In this document: in pieces, positions 21,926 to 34,600 of the stretch | Position numbering within the stretch: the stretch's first letter is position 1 | How the letters are laid out: each line of letters opens with the position of its first letter | Assembly (NCBI RefSeq): GCF_016859285.1 | Contig: NC_053404.1 | Location: forward strand, 20,734,105 to 20,798,104 | DNA: 64,000 bases | Source: Xiphias gladius | Lineage: Eukaryota > Chordata > Actinopteri > Istiophoriformes > Xiphiidae | Direction: 5' to 3' | Made by a program: the position numbers and the translations under genes | Notes under the pieces: generated by a model | What the model was told of the DNA's origin: nothing | The model's input: the letters and a program-made list of their open reading frames with translations, nothing else | Databases searched by the model: none

Positions 21926-24900
21926 TGGGGAGGGAAGGGGTCTTCCTCCTACCTTAAAAACATGAGCACAGGTGCTTCATGACAAACCCTTACTAGCATG
22001 TTTGGCTGCATCATATTCCTTTGGCACTGTATTTTGAATGAACGTTAATTTATTAAAAAACATACCAAAAACGTTCCTGAAACAGACTCCCTGTTTCGTT
22101 TGTTTGGACTACAATCTGGTGGGCTTTTTTTTTTTTTTTTTAAATGCTCGTCTGTTTTATTGAAATTATTTGTTTTGCTGTGCAAAGGCCCAAGGTTGGA
22201 TACTGAACCTCAAAGGTTTTATTTAGTACCAATCAAAATATCTGCGGCACCGAGTTTTTAAAACTGTTTAAATAGCCAAAGTTGCTATTGAGTGTCAGGC
22301 CACATCTATTTCCGTTTAATTATTCTCTTTTAAAAGAACTGCATATATTAATTGGTTTTGAAGCTGAGTTCTTTTTTTCATTTAAATTTTGTAAAGTTTG
22401 CGATCTTTTGTTGAATTTAAAAAAAAAAAAGATTTAGGGTCATTTTGTTACGGAATATCAGGTATCATATTGGCAAAAGTATTTTCACCCAGCCCCCAGT
22501 GGTTATAGATTTAATACTAATAAATGCTTGGCCAAAATTTAACAGCATGGTTATAATTTCCAACGCCAAAAACATGAATTCTGTACTTCTAAATGAATTC
22601 ATCTTAACCCTCTTAAAAGGGTTTCCCAGTGTCAGATACCATAGTTGTTATAGTTTTGGTGTTTGGCTGCTCATGAGACAGAAGTAAGAACATTTGGGAC
22701 ACTTATGGTGCGTGTCAGTGATCAATCAAGAGAAATTAAAATCAGTATTTGAATCAATGGAGGAAACAGTCCTGACCCCGTCAGGATCAGTGGGTGCGAA
22801 CCTCCGCGGGCCTCGGGCTAAAGCCGCCCCTGACGTCGCCGCGCTCACATGTCCCTGTGATGCCGCTGAATTGTTGTCAGGCAGCACATGGGTGCATTTT
22901 TGCCTGGCCATGTGCTACCACAACAACCCCCTCCACGCACACACACACACAAACACAAACACACACACACGCCACCACTTTGTGCGAAAAATGTAGGTCA
23001 GCCAAACAGACACAAACCCAGAGGAACCACAAAAGAATTGTTCCACTAAAAATAAAAGCCCGCGGTATTTTAATGACTTTTTAATACAGCAATATAATAT
23101 AGTATCACTTTTTTCTCAAATACATCAAAAGCATCTGTCAAGAAAATATCCTGTGAATCTGAATCAACAATACATTCATATCTTTTTAAATACAAAATGA
23201 AAAATATATCATCAGAGGGTAAAAAAAAAAAAAAGAAGCAATAAGCAGCAAAAAGCAGCATTAAAAGCTGATATTTCCTCAAACATAATTCAGAAATCAA
23301 AAGCAAATTCCGGAAATGAGTCAATGGCCAAAGAAGGTTTAAAAACGTGAAGAAAAAACGAAAAAAGAGCAAAGGTTTAAAACGTTTTTAAAGACAGCAG
23401 GGTGACACTCGTTACAGCTGCAGAACTGGACTGGACAGAGCATGCTCACTGGACCACTTTTAATCCAACAGTTGGCGAATATTTGTAGCCTGGAGGGAAA
23501 AGATCCTGTAATCACCTCAAAATTACAGTTATACAAGATAAAGATTCACATAAATAGATTATAATGGCTGCTTTGTGCAAATACACACAGTGGTCCGCAG
23601 ATTAGGACTTGTTCCAGTGTTGTCATGACAAAACATGGATATTTATGAGATAACAAGTTCACACACAACAAATAAATAAGCTATCTGACTTTCTATTATC
23701 TTCAGATTTACTAAATGTAGTTCTCCCAATATATATACTGACAGCAAAGTACAAAAAGGCCTGGGTTAGGGTTAAGAACACCCTGTCAAACGCGGAGCTG
23801 GGCGCAGGTTCCTTCATAGTCGGGGGGAGGTTTTAATCGGGGCAAAAATCAGGCATTAGGTTCACAAGGATCGATGTAATAACGCTGTGTTCGTTTCAGT
23901 AACAGCGTTCAGATTTTCAGATCGTTTTCTCAGGTCGTTTGTGTGAGAACGGGAGTAATGAAGTTTAGGGCTAAAACGATCAGTCGAATACAAGTAGCCG
24001 ATGGACAGGAACATTCAACAACGTTCAGTGGAGTCAGTGTCGAGAAAAATGCCAAACATCGTGTGTTTCCTGTTCCTCAAAAGATGAGAATCTGCTGCTT
24101 TTATCTACTTTTATATCGTGATGAGGGGCTGCTGTTGGAACAAAATGAGCCATCTGAAGACGCCTATGGCCCCACGAAACAGACATAACGTAGCAGTAAG
24201 AAGTTAGAGACAGACAAGTCAAAAATGTGACTGAGTACATCAATAAACAATACTGTTAATTTTAATTATTTAACTAAGTGTAAAAACAAATGTGAAGTTT
24301 TATACTTTTGCTTTAACCTCCAACGAACTGGTGGGGAAAAAAAAAAAAAAAAAGCTTTAAATGTTTTTCCCTTAGTAACAATGAGTTGATAAAATTAATT
24401 AAAACTTTTTTACTTTATTTATTTATTTATTTTACTTTTCTATTTATCTTTCACCAGGTCATTTTATTTTTCCCTCTTTCATTTTTCAATTTATTTACTT
24501 CAATTAAGACAACTGTGCCGCTAGCTATCTTAACAGAAAAAACTGGTGGTTAAATTCATTAAAGAACTATTTATTTTACTCTTATTTATCTTGCACGCGC
24601 TCATTTGAATTTTTACTCCTTCATTTTTTTATCTTTTGGGCCTTTTTTTGTTTGTTCTTTACAAGTTTAACAGTAGCTAACATATTTTAGCCTAACACGT
24701 TTTAGCTAACATGACATGGAAGTTCACAAACACCATGCCTCTATTTTTATGACATATTTTTTAAGTTAATGTGGAAGTAAATCTTGCACTTTATGGTGTC
24801 AATGTGTGATTTAATGTCCCCTTTTCTTTTAAGTAGCATCCCCTAGCTAACTTCCTTAGCGTTTTCTAGCTAGCTAAAAGGCTTCAACCACTATTACAAG

Positions 24901-25034
24901 AAAGACAAAGACCCCCCCCCTTTTTTTTTTTCTTTTAGAAACTGATTGGAAGTTAGAGAAAATCTTACACCTTATGTTTACCCTCCATGTTAATATTTAG
25001 CCAACAATGTTATTATTGATGTATTTTTGTTATA

Positions 25035-25320
25035 TTTTTGACTTGTCTGATAACCTTTTACTCAATTTTATCAGTTTCGTGGGTCCAAAGACATCTTTAC
25101 ATTACTTGTTTTGTCCGATCCACAGTCCAAAACCCAAAAAATATTACGTTTATGACCATACAAAAATCGATAAAACTAGCCATGCTCACATTTAAGAGAT
25201 TTTATAGAAAGTTTGGCGTTTTTCTTGATAAACGACTGAAACGTTAGATGAAACTAGTTGATAAATAAGGTTCTTTCTATTGACTAATCATTTATTTGAC
25301 TCATCATTTTAGCCCTGGAC
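25035..25320 (+). repeat. AT-rich interspersed repeat, family A copy
   Basis: Shows TTGTTTTGTCCGATCCACAG, TCCAAAACCCAAAAAATATT, GACTAATCATTTATTTGACT and a closing TCATTTTAGCCCTGG in the family order. It lies downstream of the avl9 3' end. Confidence 0.55.
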
Positions 25321-26170
25321 TTTACTTTTTTATAGACTTTTATTGTCATCTCGGACTGAGCAACTGACGGACATTTTAGGGTTTTTTTTTCTGACAATGT
25401 TTTTAGACTAAACAAATCGTAAATATTAAAAAGATAAAAATTCAAGAAAATATTCGGTAATGAAAATAACTTTTAGTTGCAGCCTTACTTGAGTTGCCCA
25501 GCGTGTATTTTTACGCAACTATCCCTCAGACGGGAATTCAAGCTGTTACAGAGACGACCACGGGGTCATTACAGAGGCATCAGCAAACATGAGCCAGACC
25601 GAGTTTAAAATCTAAACCGTTAAAATCTTCAGTGGTGCCACAGCTCGTGCTCTTCTGTCAAATCCTGTGACACAGGTTTATGTTGTTTTACTTTGTCAGC
25701 AAAATAGTCAGCTATACAGACAAACCCTGGAAATACGCAGCAAAGAGTGAACGCCGCAAACCCAAAGACGGCATCCTTTGCGTTTCAAAGGAAAGCGTTG
25801 GGCGACACAAACTGCAGCTGTGAGAAAAAACAGGCGGCCAGACAAGATGCGGCCTGCTGAAATTTCTGGTTTTGATCAAAAGTGCTGGCAGTCTCTGCCT
25901 CACAGTGGATATGGACTGTACAGTTGGAATAACGGCAGTGCTGCCCTTTCCGTCCAGAGGTGGCATCGATGCTGGAAAAAGCCCAGAATCTCCAATCAGG
26001 GGCGTGGAGTGTCAGGTTTTACGGTTCGGACTTAGATTCTCCTGCTTACATCCTTCATAAAAACCAGCTCTCAGACCGCTGAGCCTCGGGCTTCACAGCA
26101 GCCCGAGGATCAGAGGACAAAGGGGGGACAGAGTCATTGGGATGGGGGGTTTTCGGGGGGGCACCGGTGA

Positions 26171-28643
26171 TCACGGTTTGACCTCAGTGGCAGGCTCCGG
26201 ACAGGCCGGGGGGGTTACAGCTACAGGCTGGGCCAGGGTGGAGAACCAGGAGGACATGGCCGACTTGGCGCTGGTCAACGCTCCGCCCACGGACTGACCT
26301 GAGAGTAGAGGGTGGGGATCAGAGAGAGGTCTGAGACATTGTCACTTAAATAATGAAAGCTGGAACAAAAGAAAGCTTCTACATTTGCTGTCCTCGACAC
26401 CCACTTTCTGGTACCTCTGCCTTGCAGGAAGTTGACGCTTTGTACGTTTACAGTAAGTTTAAAATGAAAAACTGGCTGGATATCCATTGTCTGATGGAAG
26501 TTTCTTTCAAAACCCTAAAAACACCCATGGTCCACCCACACGGGGGATTCCACCCATCTTGGCCTAGACCTCAGCTTAGGAGCGCAGGGGCGCGGAAAGA
26601 CTGTGCTTGGTTGGTTTTTAATCTCACCCTGCCGTTCGCTCTTGCTCCCACTTTTTGGGACGGAACAAATGAGACCTCGGTCACTGGCTGCGCTACGTCC
26701 ACTCGTAGCCGTTACACGAGGGGGTTTGTATGATGTCAAATCTCCATCGGCTGACGATCAAACAGCAGCTGATGATGGAGGAGCTGTCGTAAGCTTAAAC
26801 CGATCCAAGTTCAGACTCGGCTAAGTCTTGTCACTTTGAACTCTACGACCTTGTGAGAGGAATTTTCCACCTTTTTTTTGGAACTGAACTACGATTAGTT
26901 GGTGGCCCCAGCTGACACGATAGTTAGGAACCTGTGGTTTATTTGGTTTGAGTACACCGGACACCTGGAGGCGGCGGCGTACTCAAAGAGTCGAGAATGA
27001 AGACACTCAGCTGGAGTGTCGCTGAGCAGGGCTCTCGTGTCTTTCAGCTTCGTAACTGCATCATCTCACTGCCTGAGCGTGTCAATATCATCATCTTTTG
27101 ACTTAGGAAGTGACTTCCGTGCTCTTACCCACTGCTTTCCCCGTCTGGACCACACTGCGACTGGTGGTGATCATGGCGTTTCCGATCTTCTTCCCCCGCT
27201 CGCTGTTCTGCACCGAGCTGCAGTGGACATGGGGAGAAAACGGAGAGAACAGGAAGGTTCAGAAAATCTCGCGCTTGCCTCACCTTTCTGTCTCTGGCGT
27301 GACACTGTGGGAATTCGCCCTCCTTTCACAGTAAACAAACGACACATGAGTTCTGTTGCTAAATGTTGCGCCGACTTCTCGGAGGGGATTATGTTACGGC
27401 TGAGCAGCAGTCACAGGTGGTGTATCTGATGATCGGAGGCGAGCGGCAAACCTTTCACCACGGATGGATGGCCAAACGCCGCCCCACCTGGCTCTATCTG
27501 AACAGCGGCCCCGGTGCGAGTCCAGCGCGCAACCTTTCGCGCGGATCCCCGCTGACCTGACATTCGGCAGGGATCTCGCTCCTGCATCGTCCGAGAAAAA
27601 ACAAAAAACAAAAAAAAAGGCCACGTGGATACGTGTCGGCAGCTGCCGAGCACAGACGTCTGTCACTCCGACACCCTCTAATGAGCCAATTATTTCATCT
27701 GAAAATAAACTGTCACTGTGAACTGTAGCTCAGTGCAGCTGCCTTTAGTAACCTGGTACCTCTGAGGATCGTGAGGAAGAGCTGTCGCCCTGTGCTTGGA
27801 GTGTTTTTATGGGGGGTTAAATGAGGGAAAAAAGCCTCCGTATACGTATACATGCACACACAGACGCAGAAATCTGCAAATATTTGGCATCTTAAAATTC
27901 TCTATTATCAAAATCGTTGCCGATAATTTTTCTATGGATCGACTGATCCGTTTATTGACCAACTGCTTCCGCTCCGTGTTAGACGTTATTCCATCTCGCT
28001 CTTCCGAGCATCAGCTTTTACGGTTGACCGTGCTTCATAAACTCGTGTCGAAAATCAAAAACGTTGCACAAGTGATGGATGATAGACTATTAGATATTAT
28101 CAGTCTTAATAATATTGTATTTAATATTAAATATTTCTTTAAGAAAGAACAAAAAAATACAAGTAAAAAAAAAAAAAAAACATTACTACCTTAATATATG
28201 ACACAAATAAGAGATTTAAGAGCAAAAACTAAATAAACTGAAAATACTGTGGGAGAGGAAAAGGTACAGTAAAAATATACATATAAGCAAACTGGTAAAA
28301 GATGTGTATTCACATTATATTCAAGATTCAAATGAACGACTGTCACAATCCTCTGCACCGTACATGAAGACAAAGCATCTATCTGAAGCAGCAATGGCGA
28401 CACAGAAGTTGGTCCTTAGTGGTTTTGCTTTTGCAACGAAAGGAGAGAAAATCGATCCAAACATGAGGTGAGAACTGCAGATTTCAACTCGTCAGAGTTG
28501 ATGACGACGATGTCTCCTCCCTAATTCTTCTAGGACAGAACAAATACAAGCAACTGGAGTTTGGAGTTTGGAGTTTATCTAAGAAGAGACCAGCAGGACG
28601 TGAAGTCTGTATGTGAACCCTGAAGCCGGAGAGAAAGTGAGAG

Positions 28644-28679
<36 letters not shown>

Positions 28680-31565
28680 TGCCGGAACGGCCCTCATTCC
28701 TCGGACACACACGGTGTTTATCTGACTACAGCGTCAACGTGACACCGCTCTGTGCAGAGGGAGCCCGGCGGAGCGTGAACTGGCACCGCCACTCGCCGCC
28801 TCTGTGGGCCGTGAGACGGCCAACCCTCCAGCGCCGACGCTCAGGGGACGCCGAGTGGATCCACCAAACAAGCTGTTGTTGCTAGGCACTTGTTGCTAGG
28901 ATCAATGATCCGGCTCCACGGCTGCATGTCCACCAGGAATCCGTCCTCGCCGTGCCAACTTCCTTTTTTCCTTCATTTTCAAAGTAAGAGACCTCCTGTT
29001 GTGCATAAACCAAACGGGGATCTGCTCATAAAAACGTTGCTCCATGGAAAAAAAAAACCTGAAAGTTCCTTTAAACCCACAGAACTTAAAAGTAAAAAAA
29101 AACCCTGTGATTTTATTTATTGGTTTTATTTGTTGTTTTTTCAAAATAATTTCTATTTACTTTTTCATCTTGAAGTCTGTCATTTCTATCAAGTAGTTTG
29201 AATTTTATTTTTCTAATCATCTGCCTTTATGCAATTTCTACATATGCGCAATGTGTAAAGTCAGTGTTGGAAACCTGCTGTCACTCCCAAACGGACTTTT
29301 TTTCAATTCACAGACTAACTCTGGCAAACAGTCTGCAGGTTCAGTGCATTTACACCAGTGATTTATGTTTATGTGATTTATAACTTTATATTTTGAAGTC
29401 TGTTCTGTTGAAAAACCTGTACAATGCGGATTTTCTACATTTCTAGTCATTCAATTCTTTAAAACTATTTTTTTTAAATTAAATCCTTAATCTTAGCTCT
29501 CGTTACAATGCAAAGCGTAACGCATCTTATTTGTTTTATTGTTTAAAAAAATGCCATATGGGCTTTTAACTTCCACTGTAGATGTCAAAGCTAAAATATG
29601 AGCAAATACGTCTGAAGTACAGAGAGATTTGTATGAAATATTACAGAAAACATCTAGAACCACGGTTTGAATGGACTGTTAAGTGTGACATGCTGTAGCA
29701 GGGAAATAACTTGGATGCTGCTGAAAGGAACTTTGGGCGGAATAATGGAAACACTGTGGTAAAACGATCATATTTAAACTTTTTCCTAGTACCACCCAGC
29801 CTCAGGCTGGGTTCCAACAATCTCATGGTCACAGAAAGCAGCATTTCCACTGAGCTCCGTGCACCGCTATCTCAGAGAGGAGCCCGGCGGACACACTGAC
29901 TCTCCATCTCGCTGGCTGACCCAAATAAACAGGCCCTTATGTGGCGTGGCGCGGCGTTCGCCGGCGACAAAGAAAGACACTCTCACAGCGCGCGTCTGCC
30001 TGCAGCCGTGCAGCTCGTCACATGACGCCGCTTTTTCTGAGAACATCTCTGCCACCGGCCGCTCTTTGTCCAACACTGACGGCAAGGAAGCGTGAAAAAG
30101 GGTCGGCTGCGTTAGCCCCCGGTGCTTCCATAGTACACATGCAACACAGGACATCGGCGAGGAAGTCGAGCGCAGGGCCTGTGTTTTTTTTAAATAAGAA
30201 AAACAAGAATAAAAAGGAGTACAGGGAGCGTAAATTGAGTTTTCATCCTCATTTGAGGTGACGAGCTGAGCGGAGGGGATGGACTCAGCTTTCCTCTTTT
30301 ACTTTTCTCAACCAGCATCCTGACAAGTGGGATACATCAGAGCAGACCCCCCCCCCCCCGTCCCGTCTCGAGCCGCAGAACAGCCCCTTGTTTACTGATG
30401 CAGGAAAAACAGAGAGAGGTCTCTGCCGTCCCCCGGCTGATGGGAGGCAACGAGGCATCAGGAAAATGTCTGACGGCCGACGGAGACTCAACGAGAAGGT
30501 TCGCTTAGTTGCGTTGAACTTCTTTGCTAGAATGAAATCCGCCGGGACCGATCTAGTATATGCTTCTTTTCCTGTTGGCTGGAGTTCGGCTGCCTCACCT
30601 GACGCAATGGATGGATTACTGAGCGAGCCTAACGGGCGCGGGCCCGGGGGCCCACGGGGGGGGGGGGGCCTGGACTTCGCCTGCAAAATGTCACTGAAAG
30701 AGACGCACGCAGCTGCAAGGAGACACAAAATGACCTCGAAAGAGACACAAAATGGCCACAAAGGGAGAGGAAAGAACTACCCAGAGGCATAGAAAGACTT
30801 GACCACCGTGACCACAAGGAGACACTGAACAACTACAGACAGATGCAAAACGACAGATGCAAAGAGACAAAGCGACAGCAGCGTGTTGGACGCCGCCGCC
30901 AACCTGTCGAGCTGCAGTTTACATCCATGTCGGTCCAGACTCATATTACAAATGCAGGAATTTGATAAAAAGGTATTAGATGTAGTTGCAAAACCTTATG
31001 ACGTCACAGTGAAGTTGACCTCCGACCTTTTGGATATAAAATGTCATCACTCAATCATTTTAGACGTTTGGGTGATATTTTGTCATAATTAGCGTATGAC
31101 CTCTCGAGTTGCGGCCAGAAACGTCTTCTGCCAGGTCACGTGACCCCTTTGACCTCTGGCCACCAAATTTCTCATGAGTTCATCGTTGAGCCCAAGTGGA
31201 CGTCTGTGCCACGTCTGAAGAAAATTCCCCCCGCGTCCGTGAGAACGGGGCGAACGGACGCACAAGATGGGCCCCCCGAAAACATGACGCCTCCGGCCGC
31301 GGCTGCCGCCGGTGCGGCGGCATAAAAGTCCACCCCAGCGCTTCCTTATCGTTCACACGGCATTCTGGGATTTAATAGCTGCCCTTAAGTTTCTCTTCCT
31401 GCCGAAGATTTCGACGCCCCTCTGAGACCGGCCGAAGGCTGCGAGGCCCGAAGCTTCTGGCAGTCAATAAACACTCGTCCCCGCCGCTCAAGGTCGCGGT
31501 GAAGACCGAGCCGTTTATCTGCAGCCGTGCCCTCACGCCTCCGTTTAGAGAACACGTGTACGAGC

Positions 31566-31647
<82 letters not shown>

Positions 31648-34600
31648 TGACACAAACACTTCTTCAGACCAGCTGAATCCCCTCCTGCTTTGGAGTCCTG
31701 CTCTGACAAAAAGCTGAGGCAGGAAATGAGACGCCTTTAATCCTGAGAAGCTCCGATTGGCTGAGTGCCAAACTTCCTGCCTGAACCTCCCCCCATCGAC
31801 CCCCCCATCGACCCCCCCCCCCCCCATACCACTTGTATCCAGAGTTTAATAGTGCGGCGAGGGGAGCTGAGAGCCAGCGGCGCTCCTCTAACCCCCCAAC
31901 CCCACCTCGTCCATGAAGACAACATGGAGGAGCCAGCTCTGACCCGGTCACCGCTTTTCACGTCTTCGATCACCTGAGATCTGACGAGAATAAGGTTGAC
32001 ATTAGGCCCGGAACCCCAGAGCCCCAGAGCCCACAGGCCCATGTTTAAGGTGGTGCGTAGAAAAGTGATTCATTTTTGAATCAGGGCCACAACCAGCGAT
32101 TAATTTCACTGTCAAATAGCCCTGTGATTATTTTCTCCATCTTTTTTGGACTAATTGTCGAAGAGGCAGCAAATTTTGACGTCGGAGAAAGTGGAACCAG
32201 CTAATTTTTGGCACACAAACTGATTTGTTCCCTGACAATCGAGCAACTGATTAATTGTCTCATCTTAAAGCCCTCAGTTATAGAAGGGCCCTGAGCCAAA
32301 TCTAAGAAATTTAAGTTCTAAATTCAATTTCATCTTTAATATCTTGTTTGTTTGTTTTTTACATGTACTTTTACATGCATTAAAATGAGATCACAAACTA
32401 GATGGGACTTTGACTGATATGTTACATCTGTCTAGTCAGTTGTTACATATCAGTCAGTCGGTTACATTTATTATGACAAACTACTACATTACTAGAAATG
32501 TCTGTCACATCATTGGACTGTAAGTTAATATTGTAAACTTCAACAGTTCTTTAAAGGGGGTATTTCACACTGAAATTAAAATGTCAGCGCTTGCATCTTT
32601 GCTTATGTCAGTATAAGCGGAGAAGTGGTTTGTTATAATAATGTACATGAAAAACACGACGCAGTTGTTATGATATTCTAAGCCAATAGGAATCGTTTAT
32701 AATCTTACTCTCATGCTTTTACGTTGTTACTTTTCTATTTTGTTTTATTTCTCTGTATTCAGCTTCTCCCTGAAATCGCTGTCGTGTTTTATAGCACCGT
32801 CTTTTCTTTTAGCTCTGACTCTCAAAGACGCTGTAGAGATAAAGTGTATTCACACACACTTTTGATTCATATCCCCCTTGTTGATTTTCATCTCAACTGA
32901 CTGACTTTGTTTTTTTGTCATTGTTCATTCTATCACAGGATTTCAGTATTTATTCCATTCCTGATTGAAAAGTTGAGCTGCTAAGCTAAGCTAAGCTAAG
33001 CTAAACCAAACCCAGTTTAAGGTTCCTCCGGAGCTTGTATGTTTGTGTTTGTTTACTGAGGCATTACGGCAAAGTTCACGGCGCCCGTGTCACCGAACCC
33101 CTGAAGGTAAAGTAAGAGCTCCGAGTATCACAGCCAAGCAGATCTGCCCCGTGTTCTCACCGTAAAGCTAAGTTAGGGACGGAAACACACTCGACTCTCT
33201 CTCCGTGTGTGTGTGTGTGTGTGTGTGTGTGCGCCTCAGGGGAATTAATCCAACGCGCAACGCTAGGAGCGGAGCTCCAGCTGTGGACGGAGTCGCCTTT
33301 CATCCACACTTCCCGGAACGAAACCGGAGCCGAGGCTGAAGAAGTCTCCCTCTCTGATTTTGAGAATGAAACTCGCTCGTAATTACCGACTTCGGCTGAT
33401 GTGAGACCCTCGCTGCTACCTTAAACCCCCTCACCCCTCGAAGAATTGCCATGATACACCACTGAGGAACATGACAAATGACATATTATCATGAATTAAA
33501 GCAGGGGTCTCAAGCTCTTGCCCCATAACAGGCACCTTACATATACAGAACTCACTGTTGAATCCAGCCGCCAAATATTAAATTGATTAATTTACTCAAT
33601 TTCAGATCCCCCCAGTCTCTCTTTAGAGTGCTCCTTTCATTTTCAATTGAGCATGGAGCCTAGTTATTGTCAAGAGGAGGACAAAACATAACTTGTGCAG
33701 AACATAATGTTCAATAATGTTATTCAAATTCTGACGTATGTTTAATGGCTGCAAAAAGATATCAGAGCGTTGTCACGAGATGAATCCAGGGTACATCCAC
33801 AAAAATCAAAAGAGAGAACCGCATTAAAAATCAGGCGTCTCAGATTCAGACAGACCGAGGCTGCTCGCTGCCATGTCCGTCAAAATAAAAGCACTTTTCT
33901 TTCCTATATGGGACGTGATGCGAGCCGGACTTTTAAAAGGAGAGCCTCCGTGTTAGTTACCACTTGTTACCCTGTAGTACTTGTCCTGAATTAAGGTGAA
34001 ATTTATTGTTGACCCCCCCCCTTGAGTTGGAGGCCCCTTGTTTAGGTTATTTAAGGTTTTATGGTGATTTTTTACAGGAGCAGGACACAGAAGTACTTAA
34101 AGCGAGAGCCGTTTACTCTTTTCCTGCCGAACCTGTCCAATGTCACTTCCCGAGGCTGTCACGTTTACCGGCGTGTCATCTTGTCACCACAAGAGGGCAG
34201 CAGCAGGCATGTTTTGGTGGGGCACTGTATCAACTAGAAAAACATTAAAAATAAAAAAAAATAAACCAATGAACTCTGAAAGTATTTTTAAAAAAAAGGG
34301 GTCAGGGCTCTGCTGCTGACTCTGCTCTACACCAGTGTCCCACTCGTCTCGTTACGAACGTTTTACACCTTGTTCTGTGACGCACGGGGTCTTGAGGTTG
34401 CAGCGTTTCATGCCGCTGAGGTGCAGTCAAAGGGGCCGATTTCCACCTCAGCGAACGGCAAAGGGATCGCGCGTTTGTCCCCGTAAACAGCGGGGGATGG
34501 AAGAACGAGGGCGACTGAAGCGGGAGAAAAATCAGGTAATACTCACTGAGAGAGCCGCAGTTTCACATCGGCAACGCTGTACTGGCCCTGGAACGGGTGC

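Larger units (their letters stand above)
19376..26170. other. kbtbd2 3' UTR and convergent intergenic region before avl9
   Basis: kbtbd2 stops at 19375 (plus) and avl9 at 26171 (minus), so both 3' UTRs lie in this 6.8 kb. Candidate plus-strand polyadenylation signals are ATTAAA near 20070, AATAAAATATA near 21650 and ATTAAA near 22054. The interval contains family A repeats (about 20690-21090, 23965-24130, 25035-25320), a CA-rich stretch at 22939-22972, and two GC-rich promoter-like patches noted separately. None of the open frames has protein-like composition. Confidence 0.6.
27218..34546. other. Large avl9 intron 14 with microsatellites and repeats
   Basis: This 7.3 kb intron separates the codons for ...LRLSH from SVQNSERGKK. 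It holds a family A fragment (about 27875-28060), GT repeats at 28645-28676 and 33205-33231, a long CA repeat at 31569-31643, a degenerate AGAGACACAAAATG array (about 30690-30880), a GC-rich fish repeat (about 30905-31325), another family A piece (about 32075-32290), five CTAAG units at about 32979-33003, and a possible hAT-type fragment beginning CAGGGGTCTCAA near 33502. No host gene is visible inside it. Confidence 0.6.

Noticed and set aside
26353-26733. 126-codon plus-strand frame in avl9 intron 15
   Set aside because: No recognisable domain, mixed composition, and it sits between two confirmed minus-strand avl9 exons.
31372-31827. 151-codon minus-strand frame with a long Cys-Val run
   Set aside because: It reads through the CA microsatellite; the repeat keeps any frame open.
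33502-34040. Possible hAT-type element with CAGGGGTCTCAA left end
   Set aside because: The right end (TTGAGTTGGAGGCCCCTTG) is only partly complementary and no 8 bp target duplication is visible, so I did not list it as a separate feature.
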